This document shows positions 5,884 through 12,918 of a stretch of DNA of 16,060 bases, piece after piece. The stretch is taken from assembly GCA_965601425.1 (NCBI GenBank), contig CBFCWF010000078.1, positions 1 through 16,060 on the forward strand, written 5' to 3'. The notes below the pieces were generated by a model, which had not been told where the DNA came from, made no database searches, and saw nothing but the letters and a program-made list of their open reading frames with translations. Origin of the DNA: Thiosocius sp965601425. Its GTDB lineage: Bacteria > Pseudomonadota > Gammaproteobacteria > Chromatiales > Chromatiaceae. Positions within the stretch are counted from its first letter, which is position 1, and each line of letters begins with the position of its first letter. The position numbers were made by a program, and so were the translations under genes.

Positions 5884-7098
5884 ATGAAATTTCCAATCTA
5901 CCTCGATTATTCCGCGACGACTCCGGTAGACCCGCGCGTGGCGGAGAAAATGTGTGCCTGTCTGACGCCGGAGGGGGTCTTCGGCAACCCCGCGTCGCGA
6001 TCGCATGCGTTCGGCTGGCAGGCCGAGAAGCTGGTCGAGGAGGCGCGTGCCAACGTCGCCGCACTCGTCGGGGCCGATCCGAAAGAGATCATCTGGACCT
6101 CCGGTGCGACCGAGTCGGACAATCTGGCAATCAAGGGGGCGGCGCATTTCTATCAAAAGCAGGGTAAACACATCATTACGCTGAAGACGGAGCACAAGGC
6201 CGTGCTCGACAGTTGTCGGCAACTCGAGCGCGAGGGCTTCGAGGTCACCTATCTCGACGTGCAGCCGGACGGTCTGGTCGACTTCGCCGCATTTGAGGCT
6301 GCGATACGTCCAGACACTGTCCTTGCCAGCGTGATGCACGTCAACAACGAGATCGGCGTGATCCAGGACATCGCGGCAATCGGCGCACTCTGCCGCGAGC
6401 GCAAGATCCTATTCCACGTCGATGCGGCGCAGAGCCCGGGCAAGGTGCCTATCGACCTGGCCAATCTGCCCGTTGATCTCATGAGCTTCAGCGCGCACAA
6501 GACCTACGGCCCGAAGGGGATCGGCGCGCTCTATGTTCAGCGCAAGCCGCGCATACGCCTCGAGGCACAGATGCACGGCGGGGGCCATGAGCGCGGGCTG
6601 CGCTCCGGGACGCTCGCGACCCACCAAATCGTCGGGATGGGCGAGGCGTTTCGCATTGCACGCGAGGAGATGGCGAGCGAGAACGAGAGGATACTGGGGT
6701 TGCGCAACCGGCTGCTCGACGGCCTGCGGGACATGGAGGAGGTCTACGTCAACGGTGACCTGGAGCACCGCATCGCGGGGAACCTGAATATCAGCTTCAA
6801 CTACGTCGAGGGCGAGAGCCTGATGATGGCGTTGAAAGACATGGCCGTGTCCTCGGGTTCGGCATGCACCTCGGCCAGTCTCGAGCCGAGCTACGTCCTG
6901 CGGGCGCTTGGTCGCCCCGACGAACTCGCCCACAGCTCGTTGCGCTTCACCCTTGGGCGCTTCACGACCGAGGCCGAGATCGATCATGTCCTGTCACAGG
7001 TGCGGGGCCAGGTCGAGCGGCTGCGCGAGCTGAGCCCCCTGTGGGACATGTACAAGGACGGGGTCGATCTGAACAGCGTGAAATGGGTGGCGCACTGA
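5884..7098 (+). CDS. iscS: Cysteine desulfurase IscS
   Basis: This 404-residue PLP enzyme converts L-cysteine to alanine and passes the sulfur as persulfide to IscU and to tRNA-thiolation and other partners. The PLP lysine is K206 in SFSAHKTYGPKG, and the mobile-loop catalytic cysteine is C328 in SSGSACTSASLEP. Both positions and the total length equal those of E. coli IscS. Other PLP-pocket segments are the conserved SGATESDN (73-80) and HVDAAQS (178-184). The C-terminus ends SVKWVAH, close to the IscU-binding tail known in E. coli. GGAG lies upstream of the ATG. A gap of 208 bp follows before the next gene, unusually long for this operon. Confidence 0.98.
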   Translation: MKFPIYLDYSATTPVDPRVAEKMCACLTPEGVFGNPASRSHAFGWQAEKLVEEARANVAALVGADPKEIIWTSGATESDNLAIKGAAHFYQKQGKHIITLKTEHKAVLDSCRQLEREGFEVTYLDVQPDGLVDFAAFEAAIRPDTVLASVMHVNNEIGVIQDIAAIGALCRERKILFHVDAAQSPGKVPIDLANLPVDLMSFSAHKTYGPKGIGALYVQRKPRIRLEAQMHGGGHERGLRSGTLATHQIVGMGEAFRIAREEMASENERILGLRNRLLDGLRDMEEVYVNGDLEHRIAGNLNISFNYVEGESLMMALKDMAVSSGSACTSASLEPSYVLRALGRPDELAHSSLRFTLGRFTTEAEIDHVLSQVRGQVERLRELSPLWDMYKDGVDLNSVKWVAH

Positions 7099-7180
7099 GC
7101 TCTAAGCCATAGGTCGGCCGCCCCGCCGCAACCTCTTTGTCACTTTGTTTGCGGGGCGCGTTAGGTGTAGCCTCGTGGTG

Positions 7181-7287
7181 CGGGCATTGAGAAAGCCCGT
7201 CTCGAAAGAGAATTGTGCGGGTGTTCCCGCTAGTCCTCCGGTGAACCGTGGCCCGGCCGCCGCTGGATGTCCTGTACTACGGGCCAC
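7181..7287 (+). promoter_or_regulatory. Structured leader upstream of the RRM gene (four consecutive hairpins)
   Basis: Four short inverted repeats follow each other in the iscS-RRM gap. CGGGC-N9-GCCCG is at 7181-7199. TCTC-GAAA-GAGA is at 7200-7211, closing on a GNRA-type tetraloop. GCGGG-tgtt-CCCGC is at 7217-7230. GTGGCCCG-N24-CGGGCCAC is at 7248-7287. The RRM start codon lies 20 nt after the last. The TCTC strand could also pair with GAGA in the RRM ribosome site (7294-7297), so a translational switch is imaginable. TTGTCA at 7137-7142 could be a -35 box but no good -10 follows, so the leader may come from an internal promoter or from processing of the isc transcript. No known riboswitch class is recognised. 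Confidence 0.45.
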
Positions 7288-7306
7288 ACGCTTGAGAGCA
7301 TTTGCG

Positions 7307-7579
7307 ATGAATATATATGTAGGTAACCTGGCATACAGTGTCACCGAAGATGAGTTGCGCGACGCCTTCTCCGCCTATGGTGAGGTTTCGCGGGCGAACG
7401 TGATCATGGACCGTGATACCGGTCGTTCAAAGGGATTCGGCTTCGTCGAGATGCCAGACAATGCCCAGGCCGAAGCTGCCATCAATGGCCTCAACGACAC
7501 GCCGCTGGGCGGTCGCGCGATGCGCGTGAACGAAGCCCGGCCAAGAGATGATCGTCCGCGCCGTCCACCACGCCACTAA
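7307..7579 (+). CDS. Small RRM-domain RNA-binding protein
   Basis: This 90-residue protein consists of one RNA-recognition motif and a short Arg/Pro-rich tail. RNP2 is IYVGNL (3-8) and RNP1 is KGFGFVEM (42-49). Y4, F45 and F47 occupy the aromatic RNA-stacking positions. The tail (78-90, with five Arg and four Pro) is basic and probably adds RNA affinity. It resembles the single-RRM proteins of cyanobacteria and proteobacteria, some of which are cold-induced, so a post-transcriptional role is likely but the target is unknown. The ATG at 7307 begins the first beta strand and has GAGAG about 8 nt upstream. The gene sits between iscS and iscU, where standard isc operons have none, with a structured leader before it and a hairpin after it. 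Confidence 0.9.
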   Translation: MNIYVGNLAYSVTEDELRDAFSAYGEVSRANVIMDRDTGRSKGFGFVEMPDNAQAEAAINGLNDTPLGGRAMRVNEARPRDDRPRRPPRH

Positions 7580-7594
7580 GCCGATACTAACCAG

Positions 7595-7625
7595 GGTCCG
7601 TCCGGTCGTTCCGGTCGGGCGGACC
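7595..7625 (+). repeat. Hairpin between the RRM gene and iscU
   Basis: An 11-bp stem (7595-7605 with 7615-7625, including two G-U pairs) closes a 9-nt loop. No T-run follows, so it is not a typical terminator. It could be an RNase or stabilising element that sets iscU expression apart from upstream genes, or a binding site for the RRM protein. Both are guesses. Confidence 0.6.
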
Positions 7626-7652
7626 GACACAGATCTGAGAGGAAGAAGACCG

Positions 7653-8039
7653 ATGGCATACAGCGACAAGGTGATCGAGCACTACGAGAATCCCCGGAAT
7701 GTCGGTGTGCTAGACACGGCCTCGGCCAACGTCGGTACGGGTATGGTCGGGGCACCTGCCTGCGGCGACGTGATGCGGCTGCAGATCCAGGTCAACGCGA
7801 AGGGCGTGATCGAAGATGCCAAGTTCAAGACCTACGGCTGCGGTTCTGCGATCGCTTCGAGTTCGCTCCTGACCGAGTGGGTCAAGGGCAAGACGCTCGA
7901 TCAGGCGCGCGACATCAAGAATTCGCAAATCGCCGAGGAACTGGCCCTGCCTCCGGTCAAGGTCCACTGCTCGGTGCTCGCCGAGGATGCGATCAAGGCC
8001 GCCATTGCCGATTTCCAATCCAAACAGGGCGAGAACTGA
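7653..8039 (+). CDS. iscU: Fe-S cluster assembly scaffold IscU
   Basis: This 128-residue scaffold receives sulfur from IscS and iron to build [2Fe-2S] and [4Fe-4S] clusters. The ligands C37, D39 (in GAPACGDV), C63 (YGCGSA), H105 and C106 (VKVHCSV) are all present at the positions found in E. coli IscU. The HscA-recognition motif LPPVK is at 99-103. The N-terminus MAYSDKVIEHYENPRNVG is typical of the family. GAGAGGAAG precedes the ATG with normal spacing. IscA starts 16 nt after its stop, indicating co-translation. Confidence 0.98.
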   Translation: MAYSDKVIEHYENPRNVGVLDTASANVGTGMVGAPACGDVMRLQIQVNAKGVIEDAKFKTYGCGSAIASSSLLTEWVKGKTLDQARDIKNSQIAEELALPPVKVHCSVLAEDAIKAAIADFQSKQGEN

Positions 8040-8055
8040 GCCCACGGAGCAGGCG

Positions 8056-8379
8056 ATGTCGATTACGCTGACCGAAGCGGCCGCAAGCCGCGTCAAGAGT
8101 TTTCTGGAAAGTCGTGGTCACGGTGTGGGCGTGCGTCTCGGTGTGAAGACCTCCGGCTGTTCCGGTCTGGCCTATGTGCTGGAATTCGTCGACGACTTGG
8201 AAGATGGCGACCAGGTCTTCGAGGCTGCCGGTGTCAAGGTGATCGTCGACAGCAAGAGCCTCGTCTACCTCGACGGCACTGAGCTCGATTTTGGCAAGGA
8301 AGGCCTGAACGAAGGTTTCAAGTTCAACAACCCCAACGTCAAGGACGCCTGCGGCTGCGGTGAGAGCTTCAAGGTCTAG
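8056..8379 (+). CDS. iscA: Fe-S cluster carrier protein IscA
   Basis: This 107-residue A-type carrier is expected to move clusters or iron from the assembly machinery to apo-proteins, especially for [4Fe-4S] targets. The three ligand cysteines C35 (KTSGCSGL), C99 and C101 (DACGCGESF) match E. coli IscA positions. The ATG at 8056 is chosen because GGAG lies 6 nt upstream and the protein then aligns end to end with the family. An upstream in-frame ATG at 7987 would overlap iscU and is rejected. Confidence 0.97.
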   Translation: MSITLTEAAASRVKSFLESRGHGVGVRLGVKTSGCSGLAYVLEFVDDLEDGDQVFEAAGVKVIVDSKSLVYLDGTELDFGKEGLNEGFKFNNPNVKDACGCGESFKV

Positions 8380-8380
8380 A

Positions 8381-8433
8381 CCGATACGCCGGATCGGCCC
8401 GTGATGCACCGACGCCCGCTCTCCGGCGGGCGT
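8381..8433 (+). repeat. Two tandem hairpins in the iscA-hscB gap
   Basis: CCGAT (8381-8385) pairs with ATCGG (8393-8397) around a 7-nt loop. ACGCCCGC (8412-8419) pairs with GCGGGCGT (8426-8433), an 8-bp perfect GC-rich stem. Neither is followed by a T-run. They divide iscRSUA from hscBA-fdx-iscX and could slow decay or partly terminate the transcript, setting different levels for scaffold and chaperone genes. Confidence 0.55.
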
Positions 8434-8452
8434 ACCTGATTTGGATACCCCG

Positions 8453-8998
8453 ATGTTCGACTTTTCAAAGAACTACTTCGAGCTGTTCGGGATGCCGATC
8501 GGCTTCAGGGTCGATCATGCCCAGCTCGCGTCGCGTTACCGCGAGTTGCAGAAGGTGGTGCATCCTGATCGCTATGCGGCGTCCGGCGAGCACAGTCAGC
8601 GTCTGTCGCTGCAGGGTGCCACCCTGGTCAATGAGGCCTACGAGGTGCTCAAGGACCCGTTGCGACGTGCCCAGTACCTGCTCGGCTTGAAAGACGTCGG
8701 GTTCGATCCGTCTCAGCAGACCCTGAACGACCCGGCATTCCTGATGCGGCAGATGGAGTTGCGCGAGGCCCTCGAGCGGGTGGGCGGCGCAGCCGATCCC
8801 CAATCCGAGCTGGATACGCTGATGCGGGAAATCGAGGCCATGATCAGGGAACAGGTCGCGCAGCTCGCGGTGCAGTTCGAGGATGCGAGCGCCGAGCACC
8901 TCGCGGCGGCGGCGCAAACGGTTCAGAAGATGCAGTTTCTGAACAAACTGCACGCCGAGGCCAAAGTGATAGAGGCGGATCTGGAAGAGGCGTTCTGA
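8453..8998 (+). CDS. hscB: Fe-S protein assembly co-chaperone HscB
   Basis: This 181-residue J-type co-chaperone brings IscU to HscA and stimulates its ATPase. An N-terminal J domain (about 5-80) carries HPD at 37-39 within VVHPDRYA. A C-terminal three-helix IscU-binding domain (about 95-181) includes FLMRQMELREALE, much like the E. coli FLMEQLELREELD segment. The ATG at 8453 is preferred; a TTG at 8441 in frame would add four residues and cannot be excluded. Its TGA overlaps the hscA ATG (TGATG), which shows translational coupling with its partner. Confidence 0.96.
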   Translation: MFDFSKNYFELFGMPIGFRVDHAQLASRYRELQKVVHPDRYAASGEHSQRLSLQGATLVNEAYEVLKDPLRRAQYLLGLKDVGFDPSQQTLNDPAFLMRQMELREALERVGGAADPQSELDTLMREIEAMIREQVAQLAVQFEDASAEHLAAAAQTVQKMQFLNKLHAEAKVIEADLEEAF

Positions 8999-10896
8999 TG
9001 GCGTTGTTGCAGATCGCGGAGCCCGGCCAGTCGGCCGCGCCGCACGAGCACCGGCTGGCCGCAGGGGTCGACCTGGGGACCACCAACTCCCTGGTCGCGA
9101 CGGTGCGCAGCGGCCGCGCCGAGACGCTGCCGGACAGCGATGGCCGACACCTGCTGCCCTCGGTCGTGCGCTACACCGCCGACGGCGTCGAGGTCGGGGA
9201 ATCGGCGCGCCGTGTCGCCGCGCAGGATCCGCTCAACACGATCTCGTCCGCCAAGCGACTGATTGGCCGCGCTGTCGGTGATTTGAAATCGCTCGGCAGC
9301 CAGCTGCCCTACGATTTCATCGATGGCGGGAGTGCGGTGCCGCGCATCCGCACGGTCGCGGGAGACGTCACCGCGATCGAAGTCTCAGCGGAGATCCTGA
9401 AGGTCCTCGGGCGGCGTGCCCGGGAAACGCTGGGTGGGGAACTCGGCGGGGTCGTGATTACCGTCCCGGCGTACTTCGACGATGCGCAGCGCCAGGCAAC
9501 GAAGGACGCGGCGCGCCTAGCCGGTCTGCATGTCTACCGGCTGCTGAACGAGCCGACCGCGGCGGCGGTTGCCTACGGCCTGGACCGTGGCGCAGATGGC
9601 GTCCACGCTGTCTACGATCTGGGCGGTGGGACCTTTGACGTGTCCGTCCTGCGATTGCACAAGGGTGTGTTCGAGGTGATGGCGACCGGCGGCGACACGG
9701 CGCTGGGCGGGGACGACTTCGATGCGGCCATCGCCGACTGGATTCTCGCGCTGTCTGGTGTCGCACTGGATGCCGACCGTGGGACGCTGCGGCACGTGCT
9801 CGACCGGGCGCGTGCAGCGAAAGAGGCACTGGCTCAGGCGCCCACGACAGAGGTGGCCGTGAATCTGCCGCACGGCGGCACCTGGCAGGGAGAGCTCTCG
9901 CGAGAAACCCTGGGCGAGCTGATCGATCCGTTGATCAGCAAGACCATCAAGACCTGCCGGCGCGTACTGCGCGACGCCGGAGTGAGCACGGGGGAGATCG
10001 AGGACGTGGTGATGGTCGGCGGATCGACCCGGGCCAGGCGGGTGCGCGAGCAGGTCGGCGCGTTTTTCGGTCGGGAGCCGCTGGTCGATATCGATCCCGA
10101 CAGGGTGGTCGCGATCGGTGCCGCGATCCAGGCGGATGTGCTGGCCGGCAACAAGCCGGACGACGAGATGTTGCTGCTGGATGTGAACCCACTGTCGCTC
10201 GGGATCGAGACCATGGGTGGGCTGACCGAGAAGATCATTCCGCGCAACACGACCCTACCGGTCGCCCGCGCGCAGGAGTTCACGACGTTCAAGGATGGCC
10301 AGACCGCGATGGCTGTTCACGTCGTGCAGGGTGAGCGCGAGCTTGTCAGCGACTGCCGCTCGCTGGCGCGCTTCGAGCTGCATGGTATCCCGCCGATGGT
10401 GGCCGGCGCGGCACGAATCCGGGTCATGTTCGCTGTCGATGCGGACGGTTTGCTGCAGGTCGAGGCACGTGAGCAGACCTCTGGCGTTTCGGCGAGCATC
10501 GAGGTGAAGCCGTCTTATGGGCTGACCGACGGCGAGATCGCGAGCATGCTGCAGGCATCGGTCGATCATGCCAAGGACGACATGCGGGCACGTCGCCTGG
10601 TCGAGGAGCGGGTCGAGGCAGAACGGGTGATCGAGGCGCTGAACGCGGCTATCGCCGGTGATGGCGAGGAATTGTTGTCGGTCGAGGAACTGGCCCGGGT
10701 GGAAGCGGCGCTGCAGCGGCTGGTCGAGACCGCGAACGATGCGCAGGACCCGGCCGACGTCGAGGCTGCGATCAAACAACTGGAGAAGGATTGCGAGTTC
10801 TACGTGGAGCGACGCATGAACCATGGCATACGCAAGGCGATGGCCGGGCACCGGGTCGACGAGTTCGCCAAGGAGGACGGCCGGGAGGCCGAATGA
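8998..10896 (+). CDS. hscA: Fe-S protein assembly chaperone HscA
   Basis: This 632-residue specialised Hsp70 binds the LPPVK motif of IscU and uses ATP hydrolysis to help transfer clusters. The nucleotide-binding domain spans about 20-390: phosphate-1 GVDLGTTNSLV (23-33), ITVPAYFDDAQRQATKDAA (154-172), phosphate-2 VYDLGGGTFDVSVL (205-218), and VGGSTR later. NEPTAAAVAYGLD (184-196) forms part of the connect region. The substrate domain and helical lid fill the rest. Length and motifs fit HscA rather than DnaK: the C-terminus lacks the DnaK-type Gly-rich tail and the neighbours are hscB and fdx. Start overlaps hscB by 1 nt; fdx begins 3 nt after its stop. Confidence 0.97.
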   Translation: MALLQIAEPGQSAAPHEHRLAAGVDLGTTNSLVATVRSGRAETLPDSDGRHLLPSVVRYTADGVEVGESARRVAAQDPLNTISSAKRLIGRAVGDLKSLGSQLPYDFIDGGSAVPRIRTVAGDVTAIEVSAEILKVLGRRARETLGGELGGVVITVPAYFDDAQRQATKDAARLAGLHVYRLLNEPTAAAVAYGLDRGADGVHAVYDLGGGTFDVSVLRLHKGVFEVMATGGDTALGGDDFDAAIADWILALSGVALDADRGTLRHVLDRARAAKEALAQAPTTEVAVNLPHGGTWQGELSRETLGELIDPLISKTIKTCRRVLRDAGVSTGEIEDVVMVGGSTRARRVREQVGAFFGREPLVDIDPDRVVAIGAAIQADVLAGNKPDDEMLLLDVNPLSLGIETMGGLTEKIIPRNTTLPVARAQEFTTFKDGQTAMAVHVVQGERELVSDCRSLARFELHGIPPMVAGAARIRVMFAVDADGLLQVEAREQTSGVSASIEVKPSYGLTDGEIASMLQASVDHAKDDMRARRLVEERVEAERVIEALNAAIAGDGEELLSVEELARVEAALQRLVETANDAQDPADVEAAIKQLEKDCEFYVERRMNHGIRKAMAGHRVDEFAKEDGREAE

Positions 10897-10899
10897 AAC

Positions 10900-11238
10900 A
10901 TGACCCAGATCATTTTCCTGCCACACGACGAGATCTGCCCGGAGGGCGCGGTGATTGAGGCGGAGCCCGGGCAGACCATCTGCGATGCGGCGCTGGCGAA
11001 TGACATCGATATCGAGCATGCCTGCGAGAAGTCCTGTGCCTGCACCACCTGCCACGTGATCGTGCGTGAAGGTTTTGACTCGCTGGATGAATCGAGCGAA
11101 GAGGAAGACGACCTGCTGGACAAGGCCTGGGGGCTCGAACCCGAGTCGCGCCTCAGCTGCCAGGCCGTGGTCGGCAGTGAAGCCCTGGTTGTCGAGATTC
11201 CGAAGTACACGATCAATCACGTCAAAGAAAGCCATTGA
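10900..11238 (+). CDS. fdx: ISC-type [2Fe-2S] ferredoxin
   Basis: This 112-residue adrenodoxin-like ferredoxin donates electrons for cluster assembly on IscU/IscS. Cluster ligands C42, C48, C51 (ACEKSCACTTCHV) and C87 (RLSCQAV) lie at the positions of E. coli Fdx. The acidic run DSLDESSEEEDDLLDKAW (60-77) is the usual partner-docking helix. The ATG at 10900 follows hscA by 3 nt, and its Shine-Dalgarno (GGGAGG) lies inside the hscA end. Cytoplasmic. Confidence 0.97.
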   Translation: MTQIIFLPHDEICPEGAVIEAEPGQTICDAALANDIDIEHACEKSCACTTCHVIVREGFDSLDESSEEEDDLLDKAWGLEPESRLSCQAVVGSEALVVEIPKYTINHVKESH

Positions 11239-11281
11239 GCACACCGCCGGCCCGGCCGGTGCGATGTCGCAAGGAGCCTGC

Positions 11282-11482
11282 ATGAGCCTGAAGTGGACCG
11301 ATGTGGTCGATATAGCGATCGAGTTGGACGAGGCGCACCCGGACGTCGATCCGACCCAGGTGAACTTCGTCGATTTGATGAACTGGGTGCTGGCGCTGCC
11401 GACGTTCGACGACGCCAGGGACCACTGCGGCGAGAAGATCCTCGAAGCGATTCAGGCGGCCTGGATCGAAGAAAGGGCCTGA
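11282..11482 (+). CDS. iscX: Fe-S assembly adaptor IscX
   Basis: This 66-residue acidic protein, the same length as E. coli IscX (YfhJ), binds IscS and modulates desulfurase activity, possibly through iron. Recognisable features are the start MSLKWTDVVDIA, the HPDVDPTQVNFVDLMNWV segment and the C-terminal EKILEAIQAAWIEE. The ATG at 11282 has AGGAG five bases upstream. An in-frame ATG at 11264 would add six residues but has a poorer context. It closes the canonical isc genes, 43 nt after fdx. Confidence 0.96.
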   Translation: MSLKWTDVVDIAIELDEAHPDVDPTQVNFVDLMNWVLALPTFDDARDHCGEKILEAIQAAWIEERA

Positions 11483-11546
11483 GCGTTAACTGCTCGTGGT
11501 TCACCCGCGGCCGGGTCCCGGGGGTGGTCCCCTCCGCGCCGGCCGC

Positions 11547-11570
11547 AAACTGCTAAGATGTGCAGTTTTT
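11547..11570 (+). terminator. Possible weak terminator after iscX
   Basis: AAACTGC (11547-11553) and GCAGTTT (11562-11568) form a 7-bp stem with an 8-nt loop, ending in five T's that overlap the stem. The stem is A/T-rich at its base, so termination is probably incomplete. It sits 65 nt after iscX and about 47 nt before the DUF1015 gene, a natural end for the isc operon. Confidence 0.5.
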
Positions 11571-11616
11571 ACCGAGGCGGCCTTCACCCGCCGCAAGCCG
11601 TTGCTTCGGAGGAACA

Positions 11617-12861
11617 ATGTCCCTGATCAAACCCTTTCGCGGTCTCCGGCCGCTCGCCGGGCGTGCCGACGACGTAGCCGCACCGCCGTATGACGTGGTC
11701 GATCGTGCCGAGGCCAAGTCCCTCGCCGAGGGCCGTCCGTGCAGCTTCTTGCATGTGTCGCGCCCGGAGATCGATTTGCCCGACGATTCGGATCCCTATG
11801 CCGCCGAAGTCTACGCGAAAGGGCGCGAGAACCTCGATCGCATGGCGGCCGAAGGGGTCCTCGTGCGGGACCCCGTGCCCTGTTACTACGCCTATCGTCT
11901 GACGATGGGGACGCATGTGCAGACTGGCCTGGTCGCCACCGCATCGGTGGCGGACTACGATCGGGGCCGCATCAGGAAGCATGAATTCACGCGTCCGGTA
12001 AAGGAAGATGACCGGGTGCGCCAGATCGATGCGCTGAACGCGCAGACCGGGCCGGTGTTCCTCGTCTACCGTGCCGATCCGGTCGTCGACGGGATCCTGC
12101 GCGAGGTCACCGGCGCGCCGGCCGATGTCGATGTGACGGTCGAACGCGACGGCGTGCGCCACGAAGTGTGGAAGATCGACCGGGGTGAGACCCTCGATGC
12201 CCTGACCCGGAGATTCGAGGCCATGCCGGCGATCTATGTCGCAGACGGGCATCACCGCTCGGCGGCCGCCTCACGCGTCGGCCACGCGCGACGGACGGCC
12301 AACCCGGCACACACCGGCGAGGAGGGCTACAATCACTTCCTCAGCGTGATCTTTCCGCATGACCAGATGCAGATCCTCGATTACAACCGCGTCGTGCGCG
12401 ACCTGCATGGCCAGTCCCGGGACCAGTTCCTGACCGCCATCGGCGAGTCGTTCGCTATCGAACGGAGTGATCAACCGGTCAGACCTGCAGAAACCGGTGA
12501 GTTCGGCATGTATCTGGACGGGCAATGGTATCGGCTGCGCATCCATCCGGAGGCGATCCCGGTGGACGACCCGGTGGGGCGGCTGGACGTGAGCCTGCTG
12601 CAAAAAGGTCTGATCGAGCCGCTCCTCGGCATCACCGATCCGCGGCGCGATGACCGCATCGACTTCGTCGGCGGCATCCGTGGGCTGGAGGGATTGGAGA
12701 AACGCGTCGACAGCGGTGGCTGGGCGGTTGCCTTCTCGCTCTATCCGACAACGATGCAGGCCTTGATGGACGTGGCGGACGCCGGCGAGGTGATGCCGCC
12801 CAAATCCACCTGGTTCGAGCCAAAACTGGCCGATGGCCTGGTGAGCCACGTACTCGATTGA
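11617..12861 (+). CDS. DUF1015 family protein, function not established
   Basis: This 414-residue, probably cytoplasmic protein shows the family hallmarks in order: KPFRGLRP and APPYDV near the N-terminus (5-27), KHEFTRPVKEDDR (121-133), IYVADGHHRSAAA (206-218) and MPPKSTWFEPKLADGL (393-408). The conserved His, Asp, Lys and Glu residues in these blocks suggest an enzyme. I have an unverified memory of free L-serine kinase activity in some members and of family genes lying beside serine-synthesis genes. If so, it would bear on serine supply for CysE. The ATG at 11617 has GGAGG 4 nt upstream; longer in-frame starts lack this. It is not part of the usual isc locus. RelA follows 57 nt later, probably co-transcribed. 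Confidence 0.88.
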   Translation: MSLIKPFRGLRPLAGRADDVAAPPYDVVDRAEAKSLAEGRPCSFLHVSRPEIDLPDDSDPYAAEVYAKGRENLDRMAAEGVLVRDPVPCYYAYRLTMGTHVQTGLVATASVADYDRGRIRKHEFTRPVKEDDRVRQIDALNAQTGPVFLVYRADPVVDGILREVTGAPADVDVTVERDGVRHEVWKIDRGETLDALTRRFEAMPAIYVADGHHRSAAASRVGHARRTANPAHTGEEGYNHFLSVIFPHDQMQILDYNRVVRDLHGQSRDQFLTAIGESFAIERSDQPVRPAETGEFGMYLDGQWYRLRIHPEAIPVDDPVGRLDVSLLQKGLIEPLLGITDPRRDDRIDFVGGIRGLEGLEKRVDSGGWAVAFSLYPTTMQALMDVADAGEVMPPKSTWFEPKLADGLVSHVLD

Positions 12862-12918
12862 TGTGGCCTTGGCGCGCCTTGGGCGTGTCGATGCGATCCG
12901 CAGGGAGTCCAAGCAACG

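Noticed and set aside
10255..11283. Minus-strand open frame of 342 codons across hscA and fdx
   Set aside because: It is antisense to two clearly identified genes and its composition follows their codons.
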